Source: Lachnospiraceae bacterium UBA6403
GTDB taxonomy: Bacteria > Bacillota > Clostridia > Lachnospirales > Lachnospiraceae
Direction of reading: 5' to 3'
Assembly: GCA_002437435.1 (NCBI GenBank)
Contig: DJPV01000056.1
Span: forward strand, 721 to 14,205
DNA: 13,485 nt
The position numbers and the translations under genes are program-made. The notes under the pieces are model-generated. The model saw nothing but the letters and a program-made list of their open reading frames with translations, ran no database searches and was not told the DNA's origin. Of the stretch, positions 6,363 to 13,485 are shown piece after piece. The first letter of the stretch is position 1. Every line of letters begins with the position of its first letter.

Positions 6363-6800
6363 ATGAAAATGAAGGTAAAGATTCTTGTTATAGCATTAAT
6401 GGCAATATTTTGTATAGCTCCTACGAGTGTTCCAAAGGCAGAGGCGGCTGGATCTTTAAAGACAATGTATATACATCCATCTATCTGGAGCGTTCATGGT
6501 ATATATACAAAAACATCAACAGGAAAAATAGTGTACGCAAAGAATGCATCTGGATTTGGTAAAATGGAGTACTGTTATGGACAGGTCCGTTCTAATATAT
6601 CAGGTAGTTGGGCGGCATATTCATCATCAATTAAGTTATACAAGAACAATAAAAACACTACTATGAATCTTACTAACACAATAGATAAGAATAAAAGTGT
6701 TAGTTTGAGGGTTGTAGGGCTTGGAAGCAGTCAAACAAGTGATGACAAACAACAAACAACAAATAACATTTATATACTAAGTAAGATAAAATATTATTAA
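6363..6800 (+). CDS. Secreted basic protein of unknown function
   Basis: I do not recognise this 145-aa protein. It has a clear Sec signal peptide: basic start MKMKVK, hydrophobic stretch at about 7-20, and a probable cut near residues 27-29 (AEA|AGS). The mature part of about 116-118 residues has no further membrane segment. It is rich in Lys, Ser, Asn, Tyr and Thr, and strongly basic (about 13 Lys and 2 Arg against 4 acidic residues). It has a single cysteine (in MEYCYG) and alternating polar/hydrophobic patches that suggest beta strands. A GGGAGGG site precedes the ATG, 12 bp after the permease stop, so it shares an operon with the transporter. By position it may be the quorum-controlled product: a bacteriocin-like, adhesive or cell-wall-acting protein. 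No motif decides between these. Confidence 0.85.
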   Translation: MKMKVKILVIALMAIFCIAPTSVPKAEAAGSLKTMYIHPSIWSVHGIYTKTSTGKIVYAKNASGFGKMEYCYGQVRSNISGSWAAYSSSIKLYKNNKNTTMNLTNTIDKNKSVSLRVVGLGSSQTSDDKQQTTNNIYILSKIKYY

Positions 6801-6825
6801 TTTCTCTCAGATTCTTTTATGATAA

Positions 6826-6871
6826 GAGCTGACACGATAACAATAGAATTGTTAGGTGTCAGCTCCTTTTT
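6826..6871 (+). terminator. Intrinsic terminator of the agrD-transporter run
   Basis: GAGCTGACAC (6826-6835) and GTGTCAGCTC (6856-6865) pair perfectly. An inner stem AACAAT/ATTGTT (6839-6844 with 6848-6853) extends the hairpin, and CTTTTTG follows. In the minus direction the hairpin is followed by TTATCATAAAAG, so it may also weakly end the convergent pepD transcript. Confidence 0.88.
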
Positions 6872-6881
6872 GTAAGATGTA

Positions 6882-8405
6882 TTATTTTAATTCTTTCAAT
6901 ATCTCTAAGGTATATTCCCATGTTCTGCGGACACTTTCCACGTTCATGGATTCATTGGTTGTGTGGATATCATCCATATCCGGTCCGAAGGATACACAGT
7001 CAAGTCCCGGCAGTTTAGAAGCAAAGATTCCACATTCTACACCGGCATGGAGTGCCTGTATCACAGGTCCGTTTCCATACTGCTGTTTGAATATTTTTAC
7101 CATCAGATCGCGCAGCGGAGAATCTTCCCGGTATTCCCATGCAGGATAATCTCCGGTTACTGTCAGTGTTCCGCCTGCAAGAGTGGCGAGAGATTTCAGG
7201 CTGTTAAGCAGGGCATCTTTTTCACTTCCGATGCTGCTTCGGACGGAGCTATTAAAAGATACTATGCCATTTGTTGATTGATCGTCCGGTTTGATCGTTG
7301 ACAGGATACCGAGGTTCAGAGAAGTCTGAACCAGCCCTGCGATATCCTTACTCATTTTCTGGACACCATTTGGATAAGCCATTAAGACATCGATCACGGT
7401 ATGGGTAGATGCATCAGTCATTGTGGCCGCCGGAAGGTCAACTGGCTCTAAGGTGATACAGATATCCGGGTCTGTATGGGTGTATTCATGACGGATGATC
7501 TGATTCCATTTGGAGATGAGATCCTGAAGGCTTGAGTGCGCAAAATTTGATGAAATATCTGCATGGTCTGGCATGTTTATACCGGACGTATCGGTATCAG
7601 AAAAGATAACGATAGCTTCTGCATCGGTCGGAATGGCGTTATCCTTTAAGCCACCGGAGAGCGTGGATAATTTCATATCATAATCATTTGCAAGTGCGTT
7701 TAGAACACGCCCTAATACCTTGCTGGCATTTGCACTTTGCTTGTTGATCTCGACACCGGAATGACCGCCGCAGGCATGTGAGACAGAGAGCTTATAGGAA
7801 GAAGCCTTTTCGTTCGTATTTTCCCATTTAACAGGGATTTGAACATCTGCGGTTGCGCCGCCTGCACAACTGACAAGCAGATAGCCTTCGTCTTCAGAAT
7901 CAAGATTTAACATAATACGGGATGAGAGTGGTGTGCAGTCAAGAGCCGCCGCACCGAGCATGCCGATCTCCTCGTCAACCGTGAAGACAGCTTCCAGTGG
8001 TGGATGTGGGATATCGTGGGAGTCGAGTATTGCAAGTGCAAATGCCACAGCGATTCCATCATCACCGCCAAGGGTTGTGCCTTCTGCACTGATAATGCCG
8101 TTTTCCAATTTGAGTTTCAGACCGTCGGTATCCATATTGATCGGGCAGTCCTTTTCTTTCACAGCAACCATGTCCATATGTCCCTGCAGCATGACAGGGG
8201 CGGAAGTCTCATAGCCGGAGGTTCCCGACTTAAAGATCATGACATTGTTGAAAGCATCTTTGATATATTTCAGTTCATGTGCTTCGGCAAATGCTGCCAG
8301 ATAATTACTGATCGCATCGGTATGACCGGAGCCATGAGGGATGGAGCAGATTTCTTCAAAATAATGGAATACATTTTGTGGTTCTATAGATGATAATACA
8401 GACAT
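6882..8405 (-). CDS. pepD: Aminoacyl-histidine dipeptidase (beta-Ala-His dipeptidase), M20 family
   Basis: This 507-aa cytoplasmic metallopeptidase (PepD/carnosinase-like, M20) hydrolyses dipeptides such as Xaa-His and helps recycle peptide-derived amino acids. Zinc-site motifs are visible: GHMDMV with H76 and D78, GGDDG with bridging D115, catalytic glutamate in VDEEIGM (E145/E146), D169 in NLDSEDEG, and the C-terminal H481 in DIHTTNES. A HACGGHSGVEI stretch belongs to the inserted dimerisation/lid region. Length is close to bacterial PepD (about 480-490 aa). The start at 8405 has AAGGAGG five bases upstream. It lies 95 bp downstream of the YitT-family gene on the same strand and has its own predicted promoter. 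Substrate specificity is taken from the family. Confidence 0.95.
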   Translation of the reverse strand: MSVLSSIEPQNVFHYFEEICSIPHGSGHTDAISNYLAAFAEAHELKYIKDAFNNVMIFKSGTSGYETSAPVMLQGHMDMVAVKEKDCPINMDTDGLKLKLENGIISAEGTTLGGDDGIAVAFALAILDSHDIPHPPLEAVFTVDEEIGMLGAAALDCTPLSSRIMLNLDSEDEGYLLVSCAGGATADVQIPVKWENTNEKASSYKLSVSHACGGHSGVEINKQSANASKVLGRVLNALANDYDMKLSTLSGGLKDNAIPTDAEAIVIFSDTDTSGINMPDHADISSNFAHSSLQDLISKWNQIIRHEYTHTDPDICITLEPVDLPAATMTDASTHTVIDVLMAYPNGVQKMSKDIAGLVQTSLNLGILSTIKPDDQSTNGIVSFNSSVRSSIGSEKDALLNSLKSLATLAGGTLTVTGDYPAWEYREDSPLRDLMVKIFKQQYGNGPVIQALHAGVECGIFASKLPGLDCVSFGPDMDDIHTTNESMNVESVRRTWEYTLEILKELK

Positions 8406-8439
8406 ATGTGCCTCCTTGAAATAAGTTCATGATATAAAA

Positions 8440-8472
8440 TGTGCATATCCAGTATAACACAAGATATGCACA
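8440..8472 (-). promoter_or_regulatory. pepD promoter inside a perfect inverted repeat (candidate operator)
   Basis: TGTGCATATC (8440-8449) and GATATGCACA (8463-8472) form a perfect 10-bp inverted repeat with a 13-bp centre. That centre contains, on the minus strand, the extended -10 TGTTATACT (8459-8451). No good -35 is seen at 17 bp. A dimeric regulator bound here would cover the promoter. Alternatively, the repeat could form a weak hairpin at the end of the YitT-gene transcript, since ATTTTAT follows, but the T-run is poor. The repeat itself is certain; its function is inferred. Confidence 0.5.
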
Positions 8473-8500
8473 GATAGTTGTCAGAGTATGTAGAATCTTA

Positions 8501-9385
8501 TTATTGCTTGTTAAAGCTGTAAACCTCGGCAATTTCGCTGATGGAGACATAGGCTTTATCGTCAAGCTCATGGACAATATTCTTCATCTTTCCGATCTGG
8601 AAACGGTTTACAACAATGTAGATCATGGTCTTTTCCTGATCTGAATAGAAGCCCTTTGCATCTATCATCGTTATACCGCAGGAAAATGTATCCGAGAGTT
8701 CCTGACAGATTTCCTGCGGCTTTGTCGTGATGATATAGGCAGCTTTGGAACGGTCAATACCTTCTACGATAAAGTCGATGGTCTTAAGTGCAGCCATGTA
8801 TGTAACGATGGAATAGAGAGGTAAGATCCAACTGTTCAGGATGATACCACAGATGATGTAAAGCACTACATTATACACCATAACAAAGGTTCCAACGGTG
8901 ATGCCAAGGCGTTTGGCAAATATGATCGCAAGTGTCTCGATACCGTCCATTGCACCGCCAAAACGGATCGCAAGTCCGCTTCCTGCACCGGAGATCAGAC
9001 CGCCAAAGAGTGCGCACAGAAGCAGATCGGAGCCTGCTAGTGGAGATACAAACCGGACATCGATAGGAAGGATATCGGTAATCAACCATGCACCCAGAGA
9101 ATAGATTGCAACTACATAGATCGCATAGATGGTGAAGGCAGATCCCTGCTTTTTCCAGCCATATAAGAACAGTGGAATATTTAAAATAATAAGGAAAACA
9201 GAAAGTGACAGGTGTTCCGGAGTGATCTGGCTTAGCAGCATGGATGTACCGGAGATGCCACTGTCGTAGAGATTAACAGGACTTAAAAATATCGTAATAC
9301 CGAAGGCATTGATAAGCCCGGCAATGGTCAGTCCAAGGATATTTTTCCAGTGCAGGGAACGAAAGATGGTTTTTAGTTTATTCAT
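8501..9385 (-). CDS. YitT family membrane protein (DUF161 + DUF2179)
   Basis: This 294-aa protein has an N-terminal membrane part with about five or six hydrophobic segments (near 15-36, 60-77, 84-104, 120-140, 163-185 and 187-200). A soluble C-terminal DUF2179 domain follows at about 215-291. The glycine-rich stretch GLISGAGSGLAIRFGGAMDG (129-148) is the family hallmark. YitT proteins are common in Firmicutes and their transport role is not firmly established. The DUF2179 part resembles small-ligand-binding folds. The frame opens at 9430. The start at 9385 is preferred because CAGGAGG lies 7 bp upstream and the extension (MTIVKNVYDRTGG...) runs through the ribosome binding site. It is divergent from the hydrolase gene. 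Confidence 0.92.
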   Translation of the reverse strand: MNKLKTIFRSLHWKNILGLTIAGLINAFGITIFLSPVNLYDSGISGTSMLLSQITPEHLSLSVFLIILNIPLFLYGWKKQGSAFTIYAIYVVAIYSLGAWLITDILPIDVRFVSPLAGSDLLLCALFGGLISGAGSGLAIRFGGAMDGIETLAIIFAKRLGITVGTFVMVYNVVLYIICGIILNSWILPLYSIVTYMAALKTIDFIVEGIDRSKAAYIITTKPQEICQELSDTFSCGITMIDAKGFYSDQEKTMIYIVVNRFQIGKMKNIVHELDDKAYVSISEIAEVYSFNKQ

Positions 9386-9430
9386 ATAAAAGCCTCCTGT
9401 TCTGTCGTATACATTTTTTACTATGGTCAA

Positions 9431-9459
9431 ATATTACACGAGGAATCTGTCGATTACAA
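9431..9459 (-). promoter_or_regulatory. Predicted promoter of the YitT-family gene
   Basis: On the minus strand, TTGTAA (9459-9454) and TAATAT (9436-9431) are separated by 17 bp and lie about 45 bp before the chosen start. The hexamers are imperfect, so this is a moderate call. A 12-bp palindrome ATTTAATTAAAT (9474-9485) lies upstream of it in the divergent gap and may act only as an AT-rich upstream element. Confidence 0.4.
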
Positions 9460-9521
9460 GAGAATCCCACTTAATTTAATTAAATCTTTACTGGGAATTT
9501 ATTGTTTTCTTGCATTCGTAT

Positions 9522-9551
9522 TTGCCAGAGAGTAAGATAGAGTCATATATT
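9522..9551 (+). promoter_or_regulatory. Predicted promoter of the alpha/beta hydrolase gene
   Basis: TTGCCA (9522-9527) and TATATT (9546-9551) each match 5 of 6 consensus positions with an 18-bp spacer. Transcription would start near 9558, about 20 bp before the ATG, with the AGAGGA ribosome binding site at 9562-9567. Confidence 0.5.
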
Positions 9552-9578
9552 ATGTGATATTAGAGGAAATAGAATAAC

Positions 9579-10649
9579 ATGAAAAATGTTTCAGAAATTA
9601 TAGAGCAGGGAAATAAAAATGCAGAGCTTCCGGCGTGGTTAAATATGCGGCATGCATGGAGTGCTAGTGATGCAAAGCGGGATGAAGGGCTGACATATCC
9701 GGATAATGTAATTCAGATCAAGAATCTGGACTATAAGAAAGAGCTGGATCGTCAGAAGTGGTGTGAGGCAGTTGAATTATTAGCTTCACAGAGAACTATG
9801 GTGGAAAAGATATCGGAAAAAGATAGTCGGATTTTCTATTATAATGAAATGGATGATGCTTCGAACCCTGATTCTGAACGTTATGCATCAAACAGTTTGT
9901 TTGACATATATTATCCATCTGGGATGGATGCACAGACAACATATCCGGTGATCGTCAGTGTTCATGGAGGCGGATGGTTTTATGGAGATAAAGAGCTGTA
10001 TAGTTATTATTGCTGCCATCTGGCATCTAAGGGATTTGCGGTTGTGAATTTTAATTACCGGCTGGCACCTCAGAACAAATATCCGGCAGCGATCGAGGAT
10101 GTGGCATACCTTATCCGATATATTCATGAGAATGCGGAGATGCTTCATTTGGATATGGCGAAGTTTTATATGCTGGGGGATTCAGCAGGAGCGCAGCTTA
10201 CGGCAAATTATTGTATTATTGCCGGGAATGCAGCGTACCGGAACAAACTGGATTTCTTTACATATGACAGACTTCCAAAGGCTGTGTGCCTGAATTGCGG
10301 AGCATATGAGATGGACAAGCGGGAGGATAATATTTCTGACTGGTATATGAAGAAGGAAGATGGAAGTTATGCAGTGTCCGAAGAACAGCGAAAATTGTTT
10401 TTTTCACAGCTTGAATATCTGACGAAAGAATTTCCACCGGCATATCTGATGTACAGTGTAAATGATGATCTGAGATTTCAGACCATCCATTTGGATGAAC
10501 GAATGGAGAAGCTGGGTATCCGGCATGTGATCCGTTCATTTGGAGAGGAACATTCGGATAGTGGACATGTATTTCACATTAATCTGCATAACCCGGAAGG
10601 CGTACAGTGCAATGAGGAAGAATGTGCATGGTTCCGTCAGTATGAATAA
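9579..10649 (+). CDS. Alpha/beta hydrolase, hormone-sensitive-lipase-type esterase
   Basis: This 356-aa cytoplasmic protein has no signal peptide. It belongs to the HSL/acetyl-esterase group of serine hydrolases, which cleave short acyl or acetyl esters. Visible motifs are the oxyanion motif HGGGW (129-133), the YRLAP element (160-164), nucleophile S202 in GDSAG (200-204), a probable acid in NDD (295-297) and a probable catalytic His H330 in SGHVFH. The first 100 residues form a cap-like extension lacking a recognised motif, making the protein longer than typical 300-aa members. A GAGGAAA site precedes the ATG. It stands alone between the divergent YitT gene and mrp, which has its own promoter. 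The physiological substrate cannot be read from the sequence. Confidence 0.9.
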   Translation: MKNVSEIIEQGNKNAELPAWLNMRHAWSASDAKRDEGLTYPDNVIQIKNLDYKKELDRQKWCEAVELLASQRTMVEKISEKDSRIFYYNEMDDASNPDSERYASNSLFDIYYPSGMDAQTTYPVIVSVHGGGWFYGDKELYSYYCCHLASKGFAVVNFNYRLAPQNKYPAAIEDVAYLIRYIHENAEMLHLDMAKFYMLGDSAGAQLTANYCIIAGNAAYRNKLDFFTYDRLPKAVCLNCGAYEMDKREDNISDWYMKKEDGSYAVSEEQRKLFFSQLEYLTKEFPPAYLMYSVNDDLRFQTIHLDERMEKLGIRHVIRSFGEEHSDSGHVFHINLHNPEGVQCNEEECAWFRQYE

Positions 10650-10660
10650 GTGCATGGCGG

Positions 10661-10689
10661 TTGATATAAAAAGTATATGCATTTATAAC
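10661..10689 (+). promoter_or_regulatory. Predicted promoter of mrp-radical SAM operon
   Basis: TTGATA (10661-10666) and TATAAC (10684-10689) each match 5 of 6 consensus bases with an ideal 17-bp spacer. The start would be near 10696, giving a leader of about 30 bp. It begins only 12 bp after the hydrolase stop, and no terminator hairpin is seen between them, so read-through from the hydrolase is also possible. Confidence 0.6.
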
Positions 10690-10727
10690 ATTTAAAAAAA
10701 TTAAAATGAAATTTGGAGTATAAGAAA

Positions 10728-11561
10728 ATGGCAGAAGGTTGTAATCATAATTGTAGTAGTTGTGGAGAGAGCTGTTCATCAAGAACTGCTCCGCAGAGTT
10801 TACTTGAAACACCACATGAAGGAACAAAAATCAAACATATCATAGCAGTTATCAGTGGCAAAGGCGGCGTTGGAAAATCTTCCGTAACGACCTCCCTTGC
10901 AGTTACATTGAATCGTCTTGGTTATAAGACGGCGGTTCTGGATGCAGATATTACCGGACCTTCGATTCCGACAGCATTTGGAATAAATGAAGAACCGGAG
11001 CGAGGCGATGACTTCCTCTATGCAGTCGAAACAAAGACCGGAATCAAGATGATGTCGATCAATCTGTTGATCGAAGATCAGACAGCACCGGTTATCTGGC
11101 GTGGCCCGATCATTGCGGGAGCGGTAAAACAGTTTTATACAGATGTTGTCTGGGGAGATATTGATTATATGCTGGTTGATTGTCCACCCGGAACCGGAGA
11201 TGTACCGCTTACGGTATTTCAGTCTCTGCCAGTTGATGGAGCAGTCATTGTTACAACACCGCAGGATCTGGTATCCCTTATTGTGGAGAAGGCAGTTCGT
11301 ATGGCAGATGATATGGGAATCCGTATCTTAGGTCTGGTTGAGAATATGTCATATTTCAAATGCCCGGATTGCGGCAAAGAACACAGCATCTTCGGTGAGA
11401 GTAAAGTAGAGGAGATACAGGATCGTTTTGGTATCGAAACAGTTGTAAAGCTTCCGATCGACCCGATACTTGCGGGTCTTATGGATGAAGGTAAGATCGA
11501 GGATATGCCGGAATCGAAGCTGAAGGAATTTGCACAGACGATCGTGGGAAAGCTAGGATGA
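10728..11561 (+). CDS. mrp: Mrp/NBP35 family Fe-S cluster carrier ATPase
   Basis: This 277-aa cytoplasmic P-loop ATPase is of the Mrp/ApbC/Nbp35 type, which holds and transfers Fe-S clusters to apo-proteins. It has an N-terminal cysteine cluster (C5, C9, C12, C16; CX3CX2CX3C). A deviant Walker A GKGGVGKS follows at 44-51, then switch DADITGPS (72-79), the DCPPGTGD motif (151-158) and the cluster-bridging CPDC (C212, C215). An in-frame TTG at 10713 precedes the ORF. I choose the ATG at 10728 because GGAG lies about 9 bp upstream and MAEGCNHNC is a usual Clostridia start. Its stop overlaps the radical SAM start by 4 bp (ATGA), so the two are translationally coupled and may act on the same cluster-dependent process. 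Confidence 0.93.
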   Translation: MAEGCNHNCSSCGESCSSRTAPQSLLETPHEGTKIKHIIAVISGKGGVGKSSVTTSLAVTLNRLGYKTAVLDADITGPSIPTAFGINEEPERGDDFLYAVETKTGIKMMSINLLIEDQTAPVIWRGPIIAGAVKQFYTDVVWGDIDYMLVDCPPGTGDVPLTVFQSLPVDGAVIVTTPQDLVSLIVEKAVRMADDMGIRILGLVENMSYFKCPDCGKEHSIFGESKVEEIQDRFGIETVVKLPIDPILAGLMDEGKIEDMPESKLKEFAQTIVGKLG

Positions 11562-12472
11562 AACTAAGAAAACTATTAGAAAGCTGCCACCTGTGTCCGA
11601 GAAAATGTGGGGTGAACCGCATAAACGGACAGACAGGGGTATGTAATGAAACATTATCAATATCAGCCGCAAGGGCGGCGCTGCATATGTGGGAGGAGCC
11701 ATGCATTTCCGGAGAGAACGGATCAGGCGCAGTATTCTTTTCCGGGTGTTCCCTTGGATGTGCATATTGCCAGAATCACGATATATCCGGGGGCTTGAAT
11801 GGAAAAGAGATTACGATAAAGCGCTTATCGGAAATATTCTTTGAGTTAAAAGAGCAGGGAGCCAATAATATCAATCTGGTAACACCGGATCATTTTATTC
11901 CGCAGATCATAGAAGCGATTGATATGGCAAAGGAGAAGGGATTTGACCTTCCATTTGTCTATAATTGCAGTGGGTATGAGGATATCGAAGCCCTGAAGCT
12001 GTTAGATGGATACATTGACATCTATCTGCCGGATTTCAAATATATGTCGGCAGATCTGGCGGCAAGATACAGTCATGCACCGGACTATCCGGAGGTGGCG
12101 AAGCGGGCACTGGCAGAAATGGTACGTCAGGTTGGAGGAGACCAGACGACATTTGACGAGAATGGCATTATGAAACGTGGTGTTATTGTCCGTCATCTGG
12201 AGCTTCCGGGATGTATCGAGGATTCCAAAGCTGTCATCCGCTACTTATATAAAACATATGGAAATAATATTTACATCAGCATTATGAACCAGTACACACC
12301 GATGGAGGGTATCGGTGAGAAATTCCCGGAACTGAATCGTAAACTGACAGAACGGGAATATGATGAACTGGTTGATTATGCTATCTCAATCGGTGTAGAA
12401 AATGGTTTCATTCAGGAAGGGGAAACGGCATCAGAGAGTTTTATACCTCCATTTACAAATGAAGGGGTATAG
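11558..12472 (+). CDS. Radical SAM protein, PflX/PflA-like (COG1313 type)
   Basis: This 304-aa protein has the radical SAM [4Fe-4S] motif GCSLGCAYCQN (C64, C68, C71; CX3CX2C). It also has an N-terminal cysteine set CHLCPRKCG...GVC (C10, C13, C17, C29) that may bind a second metal or cluster. That layout fits the PflX group related to pyruvate formate-lyase activating enzymes, whose target is generally unknown. There is no glycyl-radical enzyme gene beside it, so an activase role is not supported by context. It overlaps mrp by 4 bp, suggesting that Mrp supplies or repairs its clusters. Length is typical. The C-terminus after about residue 285 (ETASESFIPPFTNEGV) looks like a flexible tail. Family assignment is firm; the reaction is unknown. 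Confidence 0.9.
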   Translation: MKLRKLLESCHLCPRKCGVNRINGQTGVCNETLSISAARAALHMWEEPCISGENGSGAVFFSGCSLGCAYCQNHDISGGLNGKEITIKRLSEIFFELKEQGANNINLVTPDHFIPQIIEAIDMAKEKGFDLPFVYNCSGYEDIEALKLLDGYIDIYLPDFKYMSADLAARYSHAPDYPEVAKRALAEMVRQVGGDQTTFDENGIMKRGVIVRHLELPGCIEDSKAVIRYLYKTYGNNIYISIMNQYTPMEGIGEKFPELNRKLTEREYDELVDYAISIGVENGFIQEGETASESFIPPFTNEGV

Positions 12473-12474
12473 AG

Positions 12475-12503
12475 AAAGCGGGCTTTTTATAAACCCGCTT
12501 TTA
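12475..12503. terminator. Bidirectional intrinsic terminator
   Basis: AAAGCGGG (12475-12482) pairs with CCCGCTTT (12494-12501), followed by TTA on the + strand and by TCTCT after the T-run on the minus strand. It lies 3 bp after the radical SAM stop and contains the stop codon of the convergent DHHW-family gene (12487-12489), so one hairpin serves both. Confidence 0.8.
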
Positions 12504-13485
12504 TGATGTCATTTTCATCGGAAAAAGTAATGCAGTTATATAAGAATAATACCTGATCATAGTCTTCGACATTTACCAGATTGCAGAGTGACTGGTTTGT
12601 ATACCGCAGGTCGATCATGGTCACGGTATCGTAATTATTGATCAGAAACTGCATCATTGAATTCGCATAGCTGTCCTTGATCACAAGGATGGAACGTTTA
12701 TCGGAATCCGAAACATTCGCTGTGTCGGATGCTTTGTTACGGCTGATCGTTGCGACAGCAACATTCTGTCCGGTATAGGATGCGTATTTGTCTTTGACAC
12801 CCAGATATTCCCGGAAGAAGATGGAGTCGTAAGAATCTTCTTTGTCAAATCCATTCGATGTTGTCATGGATGGTGTAACGCTGTTATCTGCCAGTGTATA
12901 GAAATCAATCTCATCTTTTGTAACAGACTGATCTAAGGTCTTTGAGAACAGGGTTCCCTGAAATTCTGTGCTGGCAGTTTCTTTTGTAAAATCCTTCAAT
13001 TCATAAGGAGTATAGCCAAGTTCTGCTCCGGCAGTCTGGTATGCGTAGTAAGCACCAAGGGATGTCCAGTGGTGGTCGGTACGATAATAGATATACTCAC
13101 TATCATGTTCCTTTAATGCATTATATATATTGATCGGAGTTACACCGGACAGTTCGCTATAACAGGATTCGATCATATCTCGTTCATTAATCGATACATT
13201 CTTAACTGCTGCAGGCAGCAGGGAATCTCCGTAGATACCGACAGAGGTCGGACACAGCATGAAGTAGGTTGGAATATCCGGGTGCTTTGCAGCGAAGCTG
13301 TTTATAACGGTAATATCAGTCTGAATCTTATCAGCATCATATGCGGCGCCGATGTCATCATAATCTGAAAGCACCTGCATCATCTGATCATCCTTTGTAT
13401 ATACAGTTGAAATCTCTGTTTTACCCATCAACCGTTCCGAATCATTCATGGCTGAGATCCACTGTTCTCTGCCATAGAACCGGTC
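12487..13485 (-). CDS. DHHW-family protein (SGNH/AlgX-like), 5' end beyond window
   Basis: The frame stays open from the internal ATG at 13449 to the window edge (upstream codons read DRFYGREQWISA), so the gene is cut off and 332 residues are visible. The hallmark is DHHW in YRTDHHWTSLGAYYAYQ, at about residues 137-140 of the visible part. A C-terminal VIKDSYANS (around 268-276) fits the SGNH-like fold, with the Ser of KDS a possible nucleophile. Related proteins (AlgJ/AlgX, DltD-like) sit at the cell surface and take part in O-acetylation or modification of wall polymers, usually beside an MBOAT acyltransferase. That gene would lie beyond 13485 if present. The N-terminal membrane anchor or signal expected for the family is missing from the visible part. 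The function is family-level inference. Confidence 0.85.
   Translation of the reverse strand, partial: DRFYGREQWISAMNDSERLMGKTEISTVYTKDDQMMQVLSDYDDIGAAYDADKIQTDITVINSFAAKHPDIPTYFMLCPTSVGIYGDSLLPAAVKNVSINERDMIESCYSELSGVTPINIYNALKEHDSEYIYYRTDHHWTSLGAYYAYQTAGAELGYTPYELKDFTKETASTEFQGTLFSKTLDQSVTKDEIDFYTLADNSVTPSMTTSNGFDKEDSYDSIFFREYLGVKDKYASYTGQNVAVATISRNKASDTANVSDSDKRSILVIKDSYANSMMQFLINNYDTVTMIDLRYTNQSLCNLVNVEDYDQVLFLYNCITFSDENDIIKAGL

Noticed and set aside
6363..6800. Lactococcin-972-like bacteriocin
   Set aside because: The gene context is suggestive, but I cannot see that family's Gly/Trp pattern, and the mature part is longer than usual for it.
8441..8644. 67-codon + strand frame opposite the YitT gene end
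   Set aside because: It is antisense to the conserved DUF2179 coding region and lacks start signals.

Overview
The window looks like a low-GC Gram-positive chromosome, most likely a Clostridia/Lachnospiraceae-type anaerobe. This is inferred from AT-rich coding sequence, strong AGGAGG ribosome binding sites, an agr-type peptide quorum-sensing locus, YitT, a Clostridia-style Mrp with an N-terminal Cys cluster, a PflX-like radical SAM protein and a DHHW-family protein. Species cannot be named from the sequence alone.

Region 1 (about 1-6870) is the accessory and most interesting part. An agrB-agrA-agrC operon runs leftward (2740 to 104). A small agrD-type pheromone gene (2982-3158) faces the other way, followed by an ABC transporter (ATPase, then an 8-TM FtsX/MacB-like permease) and an unrecognised secreted basic protein (6363-6800). 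The + strand run ends in a strong intrinsic terminator at 6826-6871. The agrB-agrD gap holds a near-perfect 75-bp inverted repeat made of four 12-bp LytTR-type boxes. Two boxes face each way, each pair has a 21-bp period, and on both sides exactly 29 bp separate the outer box from an extended -10 element. The simplest reading is a self-contained autoinduction switch. AgrB matures the AgrD peptide, the histidine kinase senses it, and the LytTR regulator drives both divergent promoters. The transporter and secreted protein would be the output. A long hairpin between agrD and the transporter probably lowers read-through.

Region 2 (about 6880-9580) has two leftward housekeeping-type genes: pepD (aminoacyl-histidine dipeptidase) and a YitT-family membrane protein. 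A perfect 10-bp inverted repeat brackets the predicted pepD -10 element and could be an operator.

Region 3 (about 9580-12500) runs rightward: an HSL-type alpha/beta hydrolase, then mrp (Fe-S carrier ATPase), which overlaps a PflX-like radical SAM gene by 4 bp. A bidirectional hairpin terminator closes it.

Region 4 (12487-13485) is the 3' part of a leftward DHHW-family protein, cut by the window edge. No tRNA, rRNA, CRISPR array, insertion sequence or replication origin was seen. No gene-free stretch exceeds 300 bases; the longest (2741-2981) is the agr control region.
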